Origin: Thioploca sp.
Lineage (GTDB): Bacteria > Pseudomonadota > Gammaproteobacteria > Beggiatoales > Beggiatoaceae
Direction of reading: 5' to 3'
NCBI GenBank assembly: GCA_012032555.1
Contig: JAAUSR010000014.1
Location: forward strand, 1 to 64,000
Length of the DNA: 64,000 nt
Shown: positions 45,107-55,295 of the stretch, piece after piece
Layout of the letters: each line of letters starts with the position of its first letter
Numbering within the stretch: position 1 is the first letter of the stretch
The notes under the pieces: model-generated
Told to the model about the DNA's origin: nothing
Database searches by the model: none
Seen by the model: only the letters and a program-made list of their open reading frames with translations
Position numbers and translations under genes: made by a program

Positions 45107-45835
45107 ATGTCAGAACTTACCCCCACTTATCGTCGGGTGTTATTAAAATTGAGTGGTGAATCACTCATGGGTAAAGCCAATTTTGGTATTGAGCCACAAT
45201 TTCTAGCTCACTTTGCGCAGGAAATACAGGCTATAGTGAAATTCGGGGTACAATTAGCGGTAGTGATAGGTGGGGGGAATATCTTTCGCGGTGTAGGTTT
45301 AACCGCCAGTGGTATCGATAGAATCTCTGCGGATTACATGGGTATGTTAGCTACCGTCATCAATGGGTTAGCCATACAAGATGCACTCCAAAAAATAGGT
45401 GTCAATGCTCAAGTAATGTCAGCTATTCAGATGGACACCATTTGTGAAACTTATACCCGGCAACGGGCTATGAGCCATTTAGAAAAGGAAAGTGTCGTGA
45501 TTTTCGTTGCGGGTACCGGTCACCCCTTTTTTACCACCGATTCTGCCGCCAGTTTACGTGCAATTGAAATCGGAGCTCACTTAATGATCAAAGCGACTAA
45601 AGTAGACGGTCTCTACAGCGCTGATCCCCTGCGTGATCCGACTGCACAGCGTTTTACACACTTAACTTATGATGAAGTATTAACTCGTCAGTTAGGTGTC
45701 ATGGACCTGACAGCGGTTATCCTGTGTCGTGATAATCGTATCCCCTTGCGAATACTTGATATGGGAAAAAGTGGGGCTTTGATTCGTGCCATTGCCGGTC
45801 AAGATGAAGGAACGCTGATCAACAGTGAGGAATAA
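45107..45835 (+). CDS. pyrH: Uridylate kinase
   Basis: 242 residues, amino-acid-kinase family UMP kinase. Visible parts: RVLLKLSGESLMG, IGGGNIFRG near 55, ADYMGMLATVINGLAIQDAL near 76, and TTDSAASLRAIEI near 145. It makes UDP from UMP. It begins one base after the tsf stop and is co-transcribed with frr. Confidence 0.96.
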   Translation: MSELTPTYRRVLLKLSGESLMGKANFGIEPQFLAHFAQEIQAIVKFGVQLAVVIGGGNIFRGVGLTASGIDRISADYMGMLATVINGLAIQDALQKIGVNAQVMSAIQMDTICETYTRQRAMSHLEKESVVIFVAGTGHPFFTTDSAASLRAIEIGAHLMIKATKVDGLYSADPLRDPTAQRFTHLTYDEVLTRQLGVMDLTAVILCRDNRIPLRILDMGKSGALIRAIAGQDEGTLINSEE

Positions 45836-45840
45836 AGTAA

Positions 45841-46407
45841 ATGAGTGAAATGCTGGCTTTAATTAAAACTGATGCTAAAGAACGCATGCATAAAAGCATA
45901 GAAGCACTTAAAGCGGAGTTTATCAAAATTCGGACCGGGCGAGCTCACCCTAATTTACTTGATCATATTACCGTACCTTATTACGGTAACCTGGTACCGA
46001 TTAATCAAGTCGCTAATATCACAATTCTAGATATACGTGCTTTAGGCGTGACACCGTGGGAAAAAAACATGGTAAGTATAGTCGAAAAGGCGATTCGCGA
46101 TTCTGATTTAGGACTAAACCCGACTAACCTGGGAAATTTATTACGTGTGCCTTTACCACCGATGACCGAAGAGCGGCGTCGTGAATTAGTTAAAGTTGTA
46201 CGTCACGAGGCTGAAGGTGCCAAAATCGCTATCCGCAATATTCGTCGTGATGCGAATCATGAGTTAAAGAAATTATTAAAAGACAAAGAAATCTCTGAAG
46301 ATAATGAACATCGTGTTCAAGAGGAGATTCAAAAGTTAACCGATCAATTTATCACTCAAGTTGATACGGTTTTGGCAACAAAAGAGGCAGAATTAATGGA
46401 AGTTTAA
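45841..46407 (+). CDS. frr: Ribosome recycling factor
   Basis: 188 residues, standard length. [21 protein letters not shown] near 30, then [34 protein letters not shown] near 105-140. It splits post-termination ribosomes with EF-G. It starts 5 bases after pyrH. Confidence 0.97.
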   Translation: MSEMLALIKTDAKERMHKSIEALKAEFIKIRTGRAHPNLLDHITVPYYGNLVPINQVANITILDIRALGVTPWEKNMVSIVEKAIRDSDLGLNPTNLGNLLRVPLPPMTEERRRELVKVVRHEAEGAKIAIRNIRRDANHELKKLLKDKEISEDNEHRVQEEIQKLTDQFITQVDTVLATKEAELMEV

Positions 46408-46464
46408 TGGCGAGTATTAACCGGATTGGCATGACTCATTGGAAATTTTAGCACTTCAAACCCT

Positions 46465-47202
46465 ATGACTGACATTCCTTCACGTCTACCACGCCATATT
46501 GCCATTATTATGGATGGTAATGGTCGTTGGGCAAAACAGCGACTTTTGCCTCGTTACGCGGGACATAAGGTTGGGATTGAGACAGTACGCCGAGTGATCC
46601 GGCTTTGTGCTGAACATCACATTGAGGTATTAACCTTATTCGCTTTTAGTAGTGAAAATTGGCGGCGACCTCAACAAGAAGTGAGTTTTCTAATGGACTT
46701 GTTTATTACCGCTTTGCAGCAAGAAGTCAACAATTTACACAAAAATCAAGTCCGGTTACGCATTATTGGTGCCCGTGAAGCTTTTCCGCAGAAATTACAA
46801 ACCCTGATTACGGAAGCAGAAGCTTTAACGGCAACGAACTCGGGTTTAACTTTAATTATTGCGGCCAATTATGGTGGACATTGGGATATTATTCAAGCAA
46901 CTAAAAATCTTGCTGAGCAAGTCAAAGCTGGACAATTGCAACTTCAGGAAATTAATGAAACCCTATTTAGAACGCAACTGTGTTTAGCCGATTTACCGGA
47001 ACCCGATTTATTTATTCGCACCGGTGGCGAACAACGGATTAGTAATTTTTTATTGTGGCAATTGGCTTATACAGAAATGTATTTTACGGATACTTTATGG
47101 CCGGATTTTAATAAAGATCATTTTATTCAAGCGCTAAAATCATTTGCTCAGCGGCAACGGCGGTTTGGTCGCACTGGCGATCAGGTAGAAAAAAATGCTT
47201 AA
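46465..47202 (+). CDS. uppS: Undecaprenyl diphosphate synthase
   Basis: 245 residues, cis-prenyltransferase. HIAIIMDGNGRWAK near 10 with the catalytic Asp, FAFSSENWRRP near 68, and the C-terminal RTGGEQRISNFLLWQLAYTEMYF. It makes the C55 lipid carrier for peptidoglycan. It overlaps cdsA by 8 bases. Confidence 0.97.
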   Translation: MTDIPSRLPRHIAIIMDGNGRWAKQRLLPRYAGHKVGIETVRRVIRLCAEHHIEVLTLFAFSSENWRRPQQEVSFLMDLFITALQQEVNNLHKNQVRLRIIGAREAFPQKLQTLITEAEALTATNSGLTLIIAANYGGHWDIIQATKNLAEQVKAGQLQLQEINETLFRTQLCLADLPEPDLFIRTGGEQRISNFLLWQLAYTEMYFTDTLWPDFNKDHFIQALKSFAQRQRRFGRTGDQVEKNA

Positions 47203-48022
47203 CCAACGAGTTATCACTGCTCTGTTGTTAATTCCACTGGTAATATGGGACATTTTAAATTTTTCTTCGCCGACTTTAGCTTGGTTATTAGCTGTTTTTG
47301 TGGTACTGGCTGCTTGGGAATGGGCCGGTATTTGCGGTTGGCATCAATTAAGCTGGCGTAATAGTTATGCCGTAGTCATGGGCTTAACGTTATTCATGAG
47401 TTATGGAAGTTGGCATTACCCCAAGGTAGGTAATCTTTTATTAATCACGGCTTGTTTATGGTGGTTAATTGCGTTTTATTGGGTACTGAATTATCAACGC
47501 AGTTACGATCAATTACCGACTTCGTCTCTCATTAAAGCCTTGTTAGGCTTTTTTATTTTACTCCCAGGGTGGGCAGCACTGTTGATTTTACATGAACATG
47601 ATCATTATGGTAGGTATTGGGTAGTTTTTTTCTTAGTCTTAATCTGGGCCGCAGATAGTGGTGCCTATTTTACCGGTAAACGGTGGGGAAAAATCAAGTT
47701 AGCCGATAAAGTGAGTCCAGGCAAAACTTGGGAAGGTGTTATCGGTGCTTTGTTGATGAGTTTTTTAGTTTCAGCGAGTTACGCTATATTAAACGCCATG
47801 TCACTCATGACAGTCTTATTTTTTATGTTATTATGTTCAATAACGGTAATGGCTTCTATCTTAGGTGATTTATTGGAAAGCGTTTTTAAACGCCAAATGG
47901 GAATTAAAGATAGTAGTCAAATTTTACCCGGTCATGGTGGTGTATTGGATCGGATAGATAGTCTTACTGCAGCGGCACCAATTTTTGTCATGGGTCTCAT
48001 CTTACTAGGAAATCGGCTTTGA
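47195..48022 (+). CDS. cdsA: Phosphatidate cytidylyltransferase
   Basis: 275 residues, with about seven hydrophobic helices and the CDP-alcohol signature near the C-terminus (SILGDLLESVFKRQMGIKDSS). It makes CDP-diacylglycerol for phospholipids in the inner membrane. It overlaps uppS by 8 bases and its stop overlaps the dxr start (TTGA). Confidence 0.95.
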   Translation: MLNQRVITALLLIPLVIWDILNFSSPTLAWLLAVFVVLAAWEWAGICGWHQLSWRNSYAVVMGLTLFMSYGSWHYPKVGNLLLITACLWWLIAFYWVLNYQRSYDQLPTSSLIKALLGFFILLPGWAALLILHEHDHYGRYWVVFFLVLIWAADSGAYFTGKRWGKIKLADKVSPGKTWEGVIGALLMSFLVSASYAILNAMSLMTVLFFMLLCSITVMASILGDLLESVFKRQMGIKDSSQILPGHGGVLDRIDSLTAAAPIFVMGLILLGNRL

Positions 48023-49260
48023 AAGGCATTACGATACTGGGTGCAACTGGCACAATTGGTTTAAATACGCTTGAGGTCATTAAGCAACATCAAGATAAAT
48101 TTAAAGTGATTGCCTTAACGGCTAATCGAGATGTGGATGGTCTGAGTGCTCTGTGTTTAAAATGGTTACCACGCTATGCCGTAATGGCGGATGCTCAAGC
48201 TGCAGAACAATTAGAACAGCGTTTAAAACCGGCCCAATTGCCGATACAAGTTTTAAGTGGCAAAGCCGGTTTAATCAAAGTAGCCAGCTTACCAGAAATC
48301 GAGATAGTGATGGCAGCCATTGTGGGTGGCGCGGGTTTAACATCTACCTTAGCAGCTGCTGAAGCGGGGAAAAGAATTCTATTGGCTAATAAAGAAGCCT
48401 TGGTTATGTCAGGGCAATTGTTGCTGGCCACTGTATTTAAACATGACGCTGAATTATTACCCATTGATAGCGAACATAATGCGGTTTTCCAATGTATACC
48501 CCCATCGCATTTTAACAGCGCTAAAGGGTATGATCATTCTCCGGCTCGAATTAAAACGCCAGCCGCTTTTGTAGACAGTGGTATTAGTCGAATTTTACTA
48601 ACTGCCTCTGGTGGGCCTTTTCGGCATTACTCTGATGAGCAAATGCAAACGGTAACCCCTGAGCAAGCCTGCGCACATCCCAATTGGAAAATGGGTCCTA
48701 AAATCTCAGTTGATTCAGCAACGATGATGAATAAAGGTTTGGAAATCATTGAAGCTTGTTGGTTATTTTCAGTTCAACCCCATCATGTTGAAGTATTATT
48801 GCATCCACAAAGTGTCATCCATTCTTTAGTAGAATATATCGATGGTTCAGTACTGGCGCAACTGGGCAACCCGGACATGCGTACTCCCATTGCACATGCC
48901 CTCGGTTGGCCGGAGCGCATTAGTTCGGGTGTCAAACGTTTAAATCTGGCCGAAATTGGTCAATTACATTTTGAATCGGTTGATTTTAAAAAATTTCCTT
49001 GTTTGCAATTGGCTTATGACGCCATGTTAGCTGGTGGGACCACCACAACGATTTTAAATGCCGCTAATGAAATTGCTGTCCAGGCTTTTTTACAAAAACG
49101 TTTGCGCTTTACTGATATTCCTCGGGTAATTGAAGTCACTTTATCTCACTTAACCGGTCGTGTAGTAACCCAGTTAGATTTAATCTTAGAGGAAGATACT
49201 CGGGCAAGGGAATTCGCTACTGAAATAGTTAACCAGTATTCAACCACTAATTATCATTAA
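48019..49260 (+). CDS. dxr: 1-deoxy-D-xylulose 5-phosphate reductoisomerase
   Basis: 413 residues. NADPH-binding GATGTIGLNTLEV at residue 8, LANKEALVMSG near 123, catalytic LPIDSEHNAVFQ near 150, and KMGPKISVDSATMMNKGLE near 232. It makes MEP in the isoprenoid pathway. Start codon is TTG, overlapping the cdsA stop. A 10- to 20-residue insertion around 168-185 is slightly longer than usual. Confidence 0.95.
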   Translation: MKGITILGATGTIGLNTLEVIKQHQDKFKVIALTANRDVDGLSALCLKWLPRYAVMADAQAAEQLEQRLKPAQLPIQVLSGKAGLIKVASLPEIEIVMAAIVGGAGLTSTLAAAEAGKRILLANKEALVMSGQLLLATVFKHDAELLPIDSEHNAVFQCIPPSHFNSAKGYDHSPARIKTPAAFVDSGISRILLTASGGPFRHYSDEQMQTVTPEQACAHPNWKMGPKISVDSATMMNKGLEIIEACWLFSVQPHHVEVLLHPQSVIHSLVEYIDGSVLAQLGNPDMRTPIAHALGWPERISSGVKRLNLAEIGQLHFESVDFKKFPCLQLAYDAMLAGGTTTTILNAANEIAVQAFLQKRLRFTDIPRVIEVTLSHLTGRVVTQLDLILEEDTRAREFATEIVNQYSTTNYH

Positions 49261-49263
49261 AAA

Positions 49264-50595
49264 ATGACATTTTTATATTACTTAACTGCTTTTATAGTTG
49301 TTATTGGCATCTTAGTGACCGTACATGAATTTGGTCATTACTGGGTTGCCCGGCGTTTAGGAGTGAAAATTATAACTTTTTCAATTGGTTTTGGTAAACC
49401 AATTTGGTCACATCGCTGGGGCAAAGATCAGACTGAATTTGTTATTGCCGCGATTCCACTGGGCGGTTATGTCAAAATGCTGGATGAACATGAGGGCGAA
49501 GTGGCCACCCATGAATTGTCACGTGCCTTCAATCGCCAACCGCTTAAGGTACGATCAGCTGTGGTCGTGGCTGGCCCTTTATTTAATTTCTTATTTGCTA
49601 TTGTCGCTTACACGCTCATGTATATGATGGGTGTGGTGGAGATGACAGCCATAGTAGGAGAAGTTACCCCGCAAAGTTTAGCTGACGAAGCCGGTTTTCG
49701 GCGTGGTGACCAAATCATCGCTGTCAATGAACAACCAACTCAGAGTTGGGAAACGGTAATACAAGCCACCCTGCATCAACTGTTAGATGAACAACCGGTG
49801 ATAACCTATTCAGTTCAAGCGATGCAAAGTGCTCGGCGTGAGTTAGTCGTTAACTTACAGCGTTTATCTATTGACGATATTGCTGAAGGACAGTTGTTCA
49901 ATAAACTGGGGATCCAACCTTCTCGTCCACCTTGGCCCGCTGTTATGGGTACGATTTTACCCCATAGTGCCGCTGAGCAAGCTGGATTACAACTGGGTGA
50001 CAAAATTATCGCCTTGGATAAGCAACCGATTAAAGATTGGCAAGCTTGGGCTTTATATGTCAAACAACGTCCCGGACAGAAAATTCAAGCTGAAATTGAA
50101 CGTCATGGCCAATCATTGGAATTAACTTTGATCCCGCAGACGGTAAATGGAGAAGGTAAAATGGGTGTTTATGCACCTTACATAGTGACAGAACGTTACC
50201 CACTGTGGACCGCTTTTATTAAAGGAGTAGAAAAGACTTGGGAAATTGGCACCTTAACCTTACAACTCATGGTTAAAATGTTAACCTTGCAAATTTCCCA
50301 TGACCATATTAGTGGTCCCATTAGTATTGCGCAATTTGCCGGACAATCTGCTCAACTGGGTTTCAATGCGTTTTTATCTTTTCTTGGCTTAGTCAGTGTC
50401 AGCTTAGGTGTCATTAATTTGCTACCGATTCCTTTATTAGACGGTGGTCATTTATTATTATATTTTATTGAATGGATTAAAGGTAATCCCGTGACCGAAA
50501 GAACTGAATATTTATTACAACGTCTAGGTTTGACATTATTGCTAAGTTTAATGGGATTAGCTTTATTCAATGATCTCGGGCGGTTGCTCAATTAA
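49264..50595 (+). CDS. rseP: Site-2 protease RseP
   Basis: 443 residues. Zinc-binding HEFGH near residue 22, two PDZ domains (about 120-205 and 215-290), LDGGHLL near 390, and four membrane helices. It cuts RseA in the sigma-E envelope stress response. It lies three bases after dxr and before bamA as in E. coli. Confidence 0.96.
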   Translation: MTFLYYLTAFIVVIGILVTVHEFGHYWVARRLGVKIITFSIGFGKPIWSHRWGKDQTEFVIAAIPLGGYVKMLDEHEGEVATHELSRAFNRQPLKVRSAVVVAGPLFNFLFAIVAYTLMYMMGVVEMTAIVGEVTPQSLADEAGFRRGDQIIAVNEQPTQSWETVIQATLHQLLDEQPVITYSVQAMQSARRELVVNLQRLSIDDIAEGQLFNKLGIQPSRPPWPAVMGTILPHSAAEQAGLQLGDKIIALDKQPIKDWQAWALYVKQRPGQKIQAEIERHGQSLELTLIPQTVNGEGKMGVYAPYIVTERYPLWTAFIKGVEKTWEIGTLTLQLMVKMLTLQISHDHISGPISIAQFAGQSAQLGFNAFLSFLGLVSVSLGVINLLPIPLLDGGHLLLYFIEWIKGNPVTERTEYLLQRLGLTLLLSLMGLALFNDLGRLLN

Positions 50596-50621
50596 TAATC
50601 ATAACAATAATACCAACTCAT

Positions 50622-52940
50622 ATGTGGATTCAGCGATATAGTACCGGTTATGCACTAAAATATACCCTGAGACTGCTTGTCTTCAGCAGTATTTTGTTGA
50701 TCAATTTTTCAGCTGATGCGTTTGAAACTTTCCTAATTAAAGATATTCGATTAGACGGATTACGACGCATTTCACCCGGTACGGTATTTAATTATTTACC
50801 GATCAAAGTCGGTGACCGCTTGGATCAAAATAAAGCGAGTAAAGCTATTGCTGCCTTATTTAAAACGGGCTTATTTAAGGACATTCGTTTAGAACAGGAA
50901 GGTAATGTATTAGTGGTTAAATTAGACGAACGTCCGGCGATTGCTAACATTACTTTTACCGGTAATAAAGAAATTGATACGAACAGTTTAATTCAGTCAC
51001 TTAAAAACATTGGTTTTGCCGAAGGACGAGTGTTCAATCGTTCCTTACTAGAAAAAGTAGAATTGGAACTACAACGTCAATATTTTAATCTCGGTAAATA
51101 TGCTGTCCGAATAAAATCAACTGTTACGCCCCTCAACCGTAACCGAGTAGGAATCCAATTGGATATCTCAGAAGGTACCGTCGCACGAATTCAGGCTATT
51201 ACTTTTGTCGGTAACCGGGCATTCAGTGATAAAATCCTGCGTGATGAAATGAAATTAAGTACTGGCGGATTATTTTCATTCTTAACTAAAGATAACCAAT
51301 ATTCTAAGCAAAAATTAGCAGCTGATTTAGAAACACTGCGTTCTTACTATTTAGATCGAGGTTATCTTCAATTCAACCTGGATTCTACTCAAGTCACGAT
51401 TAGCGAAGACAAAAAATCCATCTATATTACCATTAACTTAACCGAAGGCAATAAGTACACTGTATCTGAAATCAAATTAGAAGGTAATTCCATTGTACCC
51501 GTAGCCGAATTGAAAGACAAAATGACCATTAAAACCGGACAAGTTTTCTCACGCAAACAAGTCACGGCGAGTACTGAGGCCATTTTAGAACGAATTGGTG
51601 ATGAAGGCTATGCTTTCGCTAATATTAACCCGGTACCAGAAATCAATTCAAAAAACCAAACCGTCATGTTAAGATTCTTTATTGATCCGGGTAAACGGGT
51701 TTACGTCCGCCGAATCAACTTTAAAGGCAATACCAAAACGCGTGATGAAGTACTCCGCCGCGAAATGCGACAAATGGAAAATGGTTGGATATCAACTAAA
51801 AATGTCAAACGTTCCTTAACCCGCTTAGAACGACTGAATTACTTTGAAGAAGTCAAAGTTGACACCACCGTCGTACCAGATACCACTGATCAAGTCGATT
51901 TGACTTACTCTGTCGTTGAAAGACCATCGGGTAATTTATTAGCCGGTGTGGGTTATTCTCAAACACAGGGTATCTTATTTAACGCCAGTATTATGCAAGA
52001 AAACTTTTTAGGTTCTGGTAAACAATTTGGAGCAACCTTCAACAACAGCAAAGTCAATACCATTTATCGGTTTTCCTACTTTAATCCCTATACTACCATA
52101 GATGAAGTGAGTCGAGGGTTTAACCTATTTTACCGAACCATGGATGCTGAAGAGGCTAACCTAAGCCGCTATACCACGGATGTTTATGGCGCCGGTCTAA
52201 CCTATGGATTGCCTATCAGTGAATTTAACTATATTAAAGTGGGAACCGATTTTGACAATACCTATCTGAAACCAACTACGGCTAGTGCCAATGAAGTATT
52301 TGATTTCATTGAAGCCAATGGAGACCGATATAACTCGTATCGCCTGACCACTAGCTGGGCACGAGATACACGTAACCATCCACTCTTTCCGGAGCGGGGG
52401 TTATTACAATCTTTTAGCGCTGAGGTTGCTTTACCTTTTAGTGACCTGAGTTATTATAAACTGGGTTATCAACATCACTGGTTATACCCGCTGGCTAAAA
52501 ATTATACGCTATTATTAAAAGGACAAATGGCCTATGGGGATGGCTATGGAGAGAATGATGAGTTACCTTTCTTTGAAAACTACACGGCCGGTGGTCCGCG
52601 GACAGTAAGAGGATTTCGTGAAAACACGCTTGGACCACTTGATTCTAAACAACGACCTTTCGGTGGTAATTTAAAAGTCATTGGTAATGCGGAAGTTATT
52701 TTACCGGTTCCTTTCACTAAAAATATCCACTCATTTCGCGTGTCTAGTTTTGTCGATGTTGGTAATGTTTATGGAGTAGATGAAGATTTTACGGTATCAG
52801 AACTTCGTTACTCGGCAGGATTATCTGCTATTTGGTTATCTCCTTTAGGTGTATTGAGTTTTAGTTTAGCTAAACCACTGAATAGTAAAGAAGGTGACCA
52901 AATTCAAATGTTTCAATTTACTATTGGTACCACTTTTTAG
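50622..52940 (+). CDS. bamA: Outer-membrane assembly factor BamA
   Basis: 772 residues. A signal segment, five POTRA domains (about 30-430), then a 16-stranded Omp85 barrel with VRGFRENTLGP, and a C-terminal Phe. It is the central protein of the BAM complex that folds outer-membrane barrels. The TTATCAGT element follows it, then skp. Confidence 0.97.
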   Translation: MWIQRYSTGYALKYTLRLLVFSSILLINFSADAFETFLIKDIRLDGLRRISPGTVFNYLPIKVGDRLDQNKASKAIAALFKTGLFKDIRLEQEGNVLVVKLDERPAIANITFTGNKEIDTNSLIQSLKNIGFAEGRVFNRSLLEKVELELQRQYFNLGKYAVRIKSTVTPLNRNRVGIQLDISEGTVARIQAITFVGNRAFSDKILRDEMKLSTGGLFSFLTKDNQYSKQKLAADLETLRSYYLDRGYLQFNLDSTQVTISEDKKSIYITINLTEGNKYTVSEIKLEGNSIVPVAELKDKMTIKTGQVFSRKQVTASTEAILERIGDEGYAFANINPVPEINSKNQTVMLRFFIDPGKRVYVRRINFKGNTKTRDEVLRREMRQMENGWISTKNVKRSLTRLERLNYFEEVKVDTTVVPDTTDQVDLTYSVVERPSGNLLAGVGYSQTQGILFNASIMQENFLGSGKQFGATFNNSKVNTIYRFSYFNPYTTIDEVSRGFNLFYRTMDAEEANLSRYTTDVYGAGLTYGLPISEFNYIKVGTDFDNTYLKPTTASANEVFDFIEANGDRYNSYRLTTSWARDTRNHPLFPERGLLQSFSAEVALPFSDLSYYKLGYQHHWLYPLAKNYTLLLKGQMAYGDGYGENDELPFFENYTAGGPRTVRGFRENTLGPLDSKQRPFGGNLKVIGNAEVILPVPFTKNIHSFRVSSFVDVGNVYGVDEDFTVSELRYSAGLSAIWLSPLGVLSFSLAKPLNSKEGDQIQMFQFTIGTTF

Positions 52941-53085
52941 TTCAGTTATCAGTTATCAGTTATCAACTAATAGCTTAACTTATGGATAGATATAAACAGA
53001 TATCGGATAGTTAATAAATAACTTACCTCCAACGAATAGTTGATAACTGTTCACTGATAACTGATAATTGATAACTGATAACTGA
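52941..53085. repeat. TTATCAGT-rich inverted repeat element (copy B)
   Basis: Left arm TCAGTTATCAGTTATCAGTTATCA, in three 8-base repeats near 52943-52964; right arm GATAACTGTTCACTGATAACTGATAATTGATAACTGATAACTGA, complementary, near 53041-53084. It lies in the bamA-skp gap and is built like copy A at 5694-5832. Confidence 0.6.
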
Positions 53086-53087
53086 TT

Positions 53088-53630
53088 ATGGAGTTTTCAT
53101 TGAAAAAAACAACACTGTTCTTAATGATAATAACCAGTTTATTTTATGGTTACTCTTTTGCAACTGCCGCTGCAGCAGAACTTAAAATAGGCTTTGTTAA
53201 TGCGATTAAATTAATGGAAACCGCTCCCCAGGTTGAAAACGCCAACCGAAGGTTAGAGCAAGAATTTGCACCTCGACAACGACGATTAGTGAATGCCCAA
53301 CAAGAAATTAAAACCCTAGAAGAACGTTTGGCTAAAAACGAAGCCATTATGAGTGAAACCGAAAGTCGTAAATTGAGACGTGATGTGAGAGAAAAAAAAC
53401 GCGAATTAAGAAATCAAGAAGATGAATTTAAAGAAGATTATAATATTCGTCGTAACGAAGAACTTGAAGCCATTCAACAAACAATTCATAAGGTTATTCA
53501 AACCTTGGCGGAAGAAGAATCTTATGACTTCATTTTGAGCGAGGGTGTCGTTCATGCGAGTAGCCGGGTAGATATTACTGATAAGGTATTAAAGCGTCTC
53601 AGAGAACAATCCGGTAATAGACGACGTTGA
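53088..53630 (+). CDS. skp: Periplasmic chaperone Skp (OmpH)
   Basis: 180 residues. Signal peptide (LMIITSLFYGYSFATAAAA), mature start AELKIGFVNAIKLM, and a coiled-coil tentacle (about 50-130) rich in Lys, Arg and Glu. Skp binds unfolded outer-membrane proteins for BamA. Its place between bamA and lpxD is the standard one. Confidence 0.92.
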   Translation: MEFSLKKTTLFLMIITSLFYGYSFATAAAAELKIGFVNAIKLMETAPQVENANRRLEQEFAPRQRRLVNAQQEIKTLEERLAKNEAIMSETESRKLRRDVREKKRELRNQEDEFKEDYNIRRNEELEAIQQTIHKVIQTLAEEESYDFILSEGVVHASSRVDITDKVLKRLREQSGNRRR

Positions 53631-53753
53631 AACTAAATGAGTGCAATTTGAATGATTCACCATTTATTAAGTGAAAATCTTTCTCGGTATTGAATAATGT
53701 GTTCTTTTATATTAAGCAAAACCGGCTATCGAGTAGCTAAACCTTATAATGAA

Positions 53754-53781
53754 GATGGTACCCATTAGATGGTACCCATTA
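53754..53781 (+). repeat. 14-bp tandem duplication across the lpxD start
   Basis: GATGGTACCCATTA occurs twice in a row (53754-53767, 53768-53781). The second copy carries the lpxD ATG (53769). The first carries an out-of-frame ATG (53755) that would give a 10-residue peptide ending at TAA 53785-53787. Confidence 0.85.
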
Positions 53782-54791
53782 GCTTAACTCAACTTGCAAC
53801 TCATATTAATGCTCAGTTGGTAGCGGCTCCTGATGAAAATTTACTGATTTCCGGGATTACCACCTTAAAAAGAGCAACACCTCAAGAAGTGAGCTTTTTT
53901 TCTAATGGTTTATATCGTGAAGAATTAGCTAAAACCCAAGCAGCAGCGGTTATTCTAGCTAACAAAGATCAACGTTTTTGTAAAGTACCGATGCTTATTA
54001 TGGATAATCCTTATCTGGGTTATGCGCGAGCAGCAACTTGGTTTAATCCGCCAATTCACCAACCCACTGGAATTCATCCCACTGCGTGGGTCAGTTTGGA
54101 AGCGATGATTGATGCTACGGTATCCGTTGGTATACACGCGGTAATTGAAATGGGGGCTCAATTAGGTCGTGAAGTTGAAATTGGCCCCGGCTGTATCATC
54201 GGACCAGGGGTTGAAATCGATGATTACTGCCAAATCATGGCCAATGTAACGCTCTGTCCGGGTACTCGTTTGGGGAAACGAGTCATTATTCATCCCGGTG
54301 CCGTTATTGGTGCTGATGGTTTTGGTAATGCCAATGATGCGGGTAAGTGGGTAAAAGTACCACAAATGGGTGGTGTGGTGATTGGTGATGATGTTGAAAT
54401 CGGTGCTAACACCACGATAGATAAGGGTGCCTTAGAAGATACGGTGATTGGCAATGGCGTTAAACTGGATAACCAAATTCAAATTGGACACAATGTTCAA
54501 ATTGGCGATCATACGGCTATGGCCGGTTGTGTTGGCGTTGCCGGTAGTGCGCGAATAGGACGATATTGTATGATTGGTGGTGGCGTAGGTATCGCCGGAC
54601 ATATTGAAATTGTTGACCACGTCCAAGTGACTGGTGGTTCTATGGTATTTCAATCGATCCGTGAACCAGGTGTCTACTCGTCTGGAATGCCTTTGGACAC
54701 TAATCAGCGTTGGCATAGAAACTACAATCGTTTAAAACAGTTAGATGAATTGGCAAGACGGTTACACATTTTGGAACGTTTGCAAAAATGA
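53769..54791 (+). CDS. lpxD: UDP-3-O-acylglucosamine N-acyltransferase
   Basis: 340 residues. The N-terminal uridine-binding part is followed by a left-handed beta-helix of hexapeptide repeats (about 105-290) with catalytic His in [13 protein letters not shown] near 240, and the C-terminal helices. It adds the second acyl chain in lipid A synthesis. The start at 53769 follows a 14-bp duplication that also copied an ATG. It is followed by fabZ after 54 bases. Confidence 0.95.
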   Translation: MVPISLTQLATHINAQLVAAPDENLLISGITTLKRATPQEVSFFSNGLYREELAKTQAAAVILANKDQRFCKVPMLIMDNPYLGYARAATWFNPPIHQPTGIHPTAWVSLEAMIDATVSVGIHAVIEMGAQLGREVEIGPGCIIGPGVEIDDYCQIMANVTLCPGTRLGKRVIIHPGAVIGADGFGNANDAGKWVKVPQMGGVVIGDDVEIGANTTIDKGALEDTVIGNGVKLDNQIQIGHNVQIGDHTAMAGCVGVAGSARIGRYCMIGGGVGIAGHIEIVDHVQVTGGSMVFQSIREPGVYSSGMPLDTNQRWHRNYNRLKQLDELARRLHILERLQK

Positions 54792-54845
54792 AAAAACAAA
54801 TTCGGGTTGCTGGGGTGATGAAGACGAATCGAGTGGGCATCAATT

Positions 54846-55295
54846 ATGAATAGTATGGAAATCTACCAAATTCTTCAACATTTACCACAACGTTATCCTT
54901 TTTTACTAATTGATCGGGTTTTAGATTATACCTTGGGTGAATCCTTAGTGGCGATCAAAAACGTAACCATCAATGAGCCTTTTTTTCAAGGACATTTTCC
55001 GCATCGACCGGTGATGCCGGGCGTGTTAATCATTGAAGCAATGGCTCAAGGAACCGGTATTTTGGCGTTTAAAACCGGTGCCGCTCAACCGGATAATAAT
55101 AGCCTTTATTACCTAGTTGGTGTTGATAATGCGCGTTTTAAACATCCGGTAGAACCAGGCGATCAATTAATTATAGAAGTAAAACTAATACGCACGGCCC
55201 GCGAGGTCTGGAAATATACTGCAACCTCTAAAGTGGATGATAAATTAGTTGCCAGCGCTGACCTGATGTGTATGAGAAGAGAAATCCAGAGTTGA
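54846..55295 (+). CDS. fabZ: 3-hydroxyacyl-ACP dehydratase FabZ
   Basis: 149 residues. Hot-dog fold with the catalytic [19 protein letters not shown] near 50. It dehydrates hydroxyacyl-ACP in fatty acid synthesis. Its stop TGA overlaps the TTG start of lpxA (TTGA at 55292-55295). Confidence 0.97.
   Translation: MNSMEIYQILQHLPQRYPFLLIDRVLDYTLGESLVAIKNVTINEPFFQGHFPHRPVMPGVLIIEAMAQGTGILAFKTGAAQPDNNSLYYLVGVDNARFKHPVEPGDQLIIEVKLIRTAREVWKYTATSKVDDKLVASADLMCMRREIQS

Noticed and set aside
55268-55291. ATG at 55268 as start of lpxA
   Set aside because: It lies inside fabZ and adds residues not seen in LpxA; TTG at 55292 gives the normal N-terminus.
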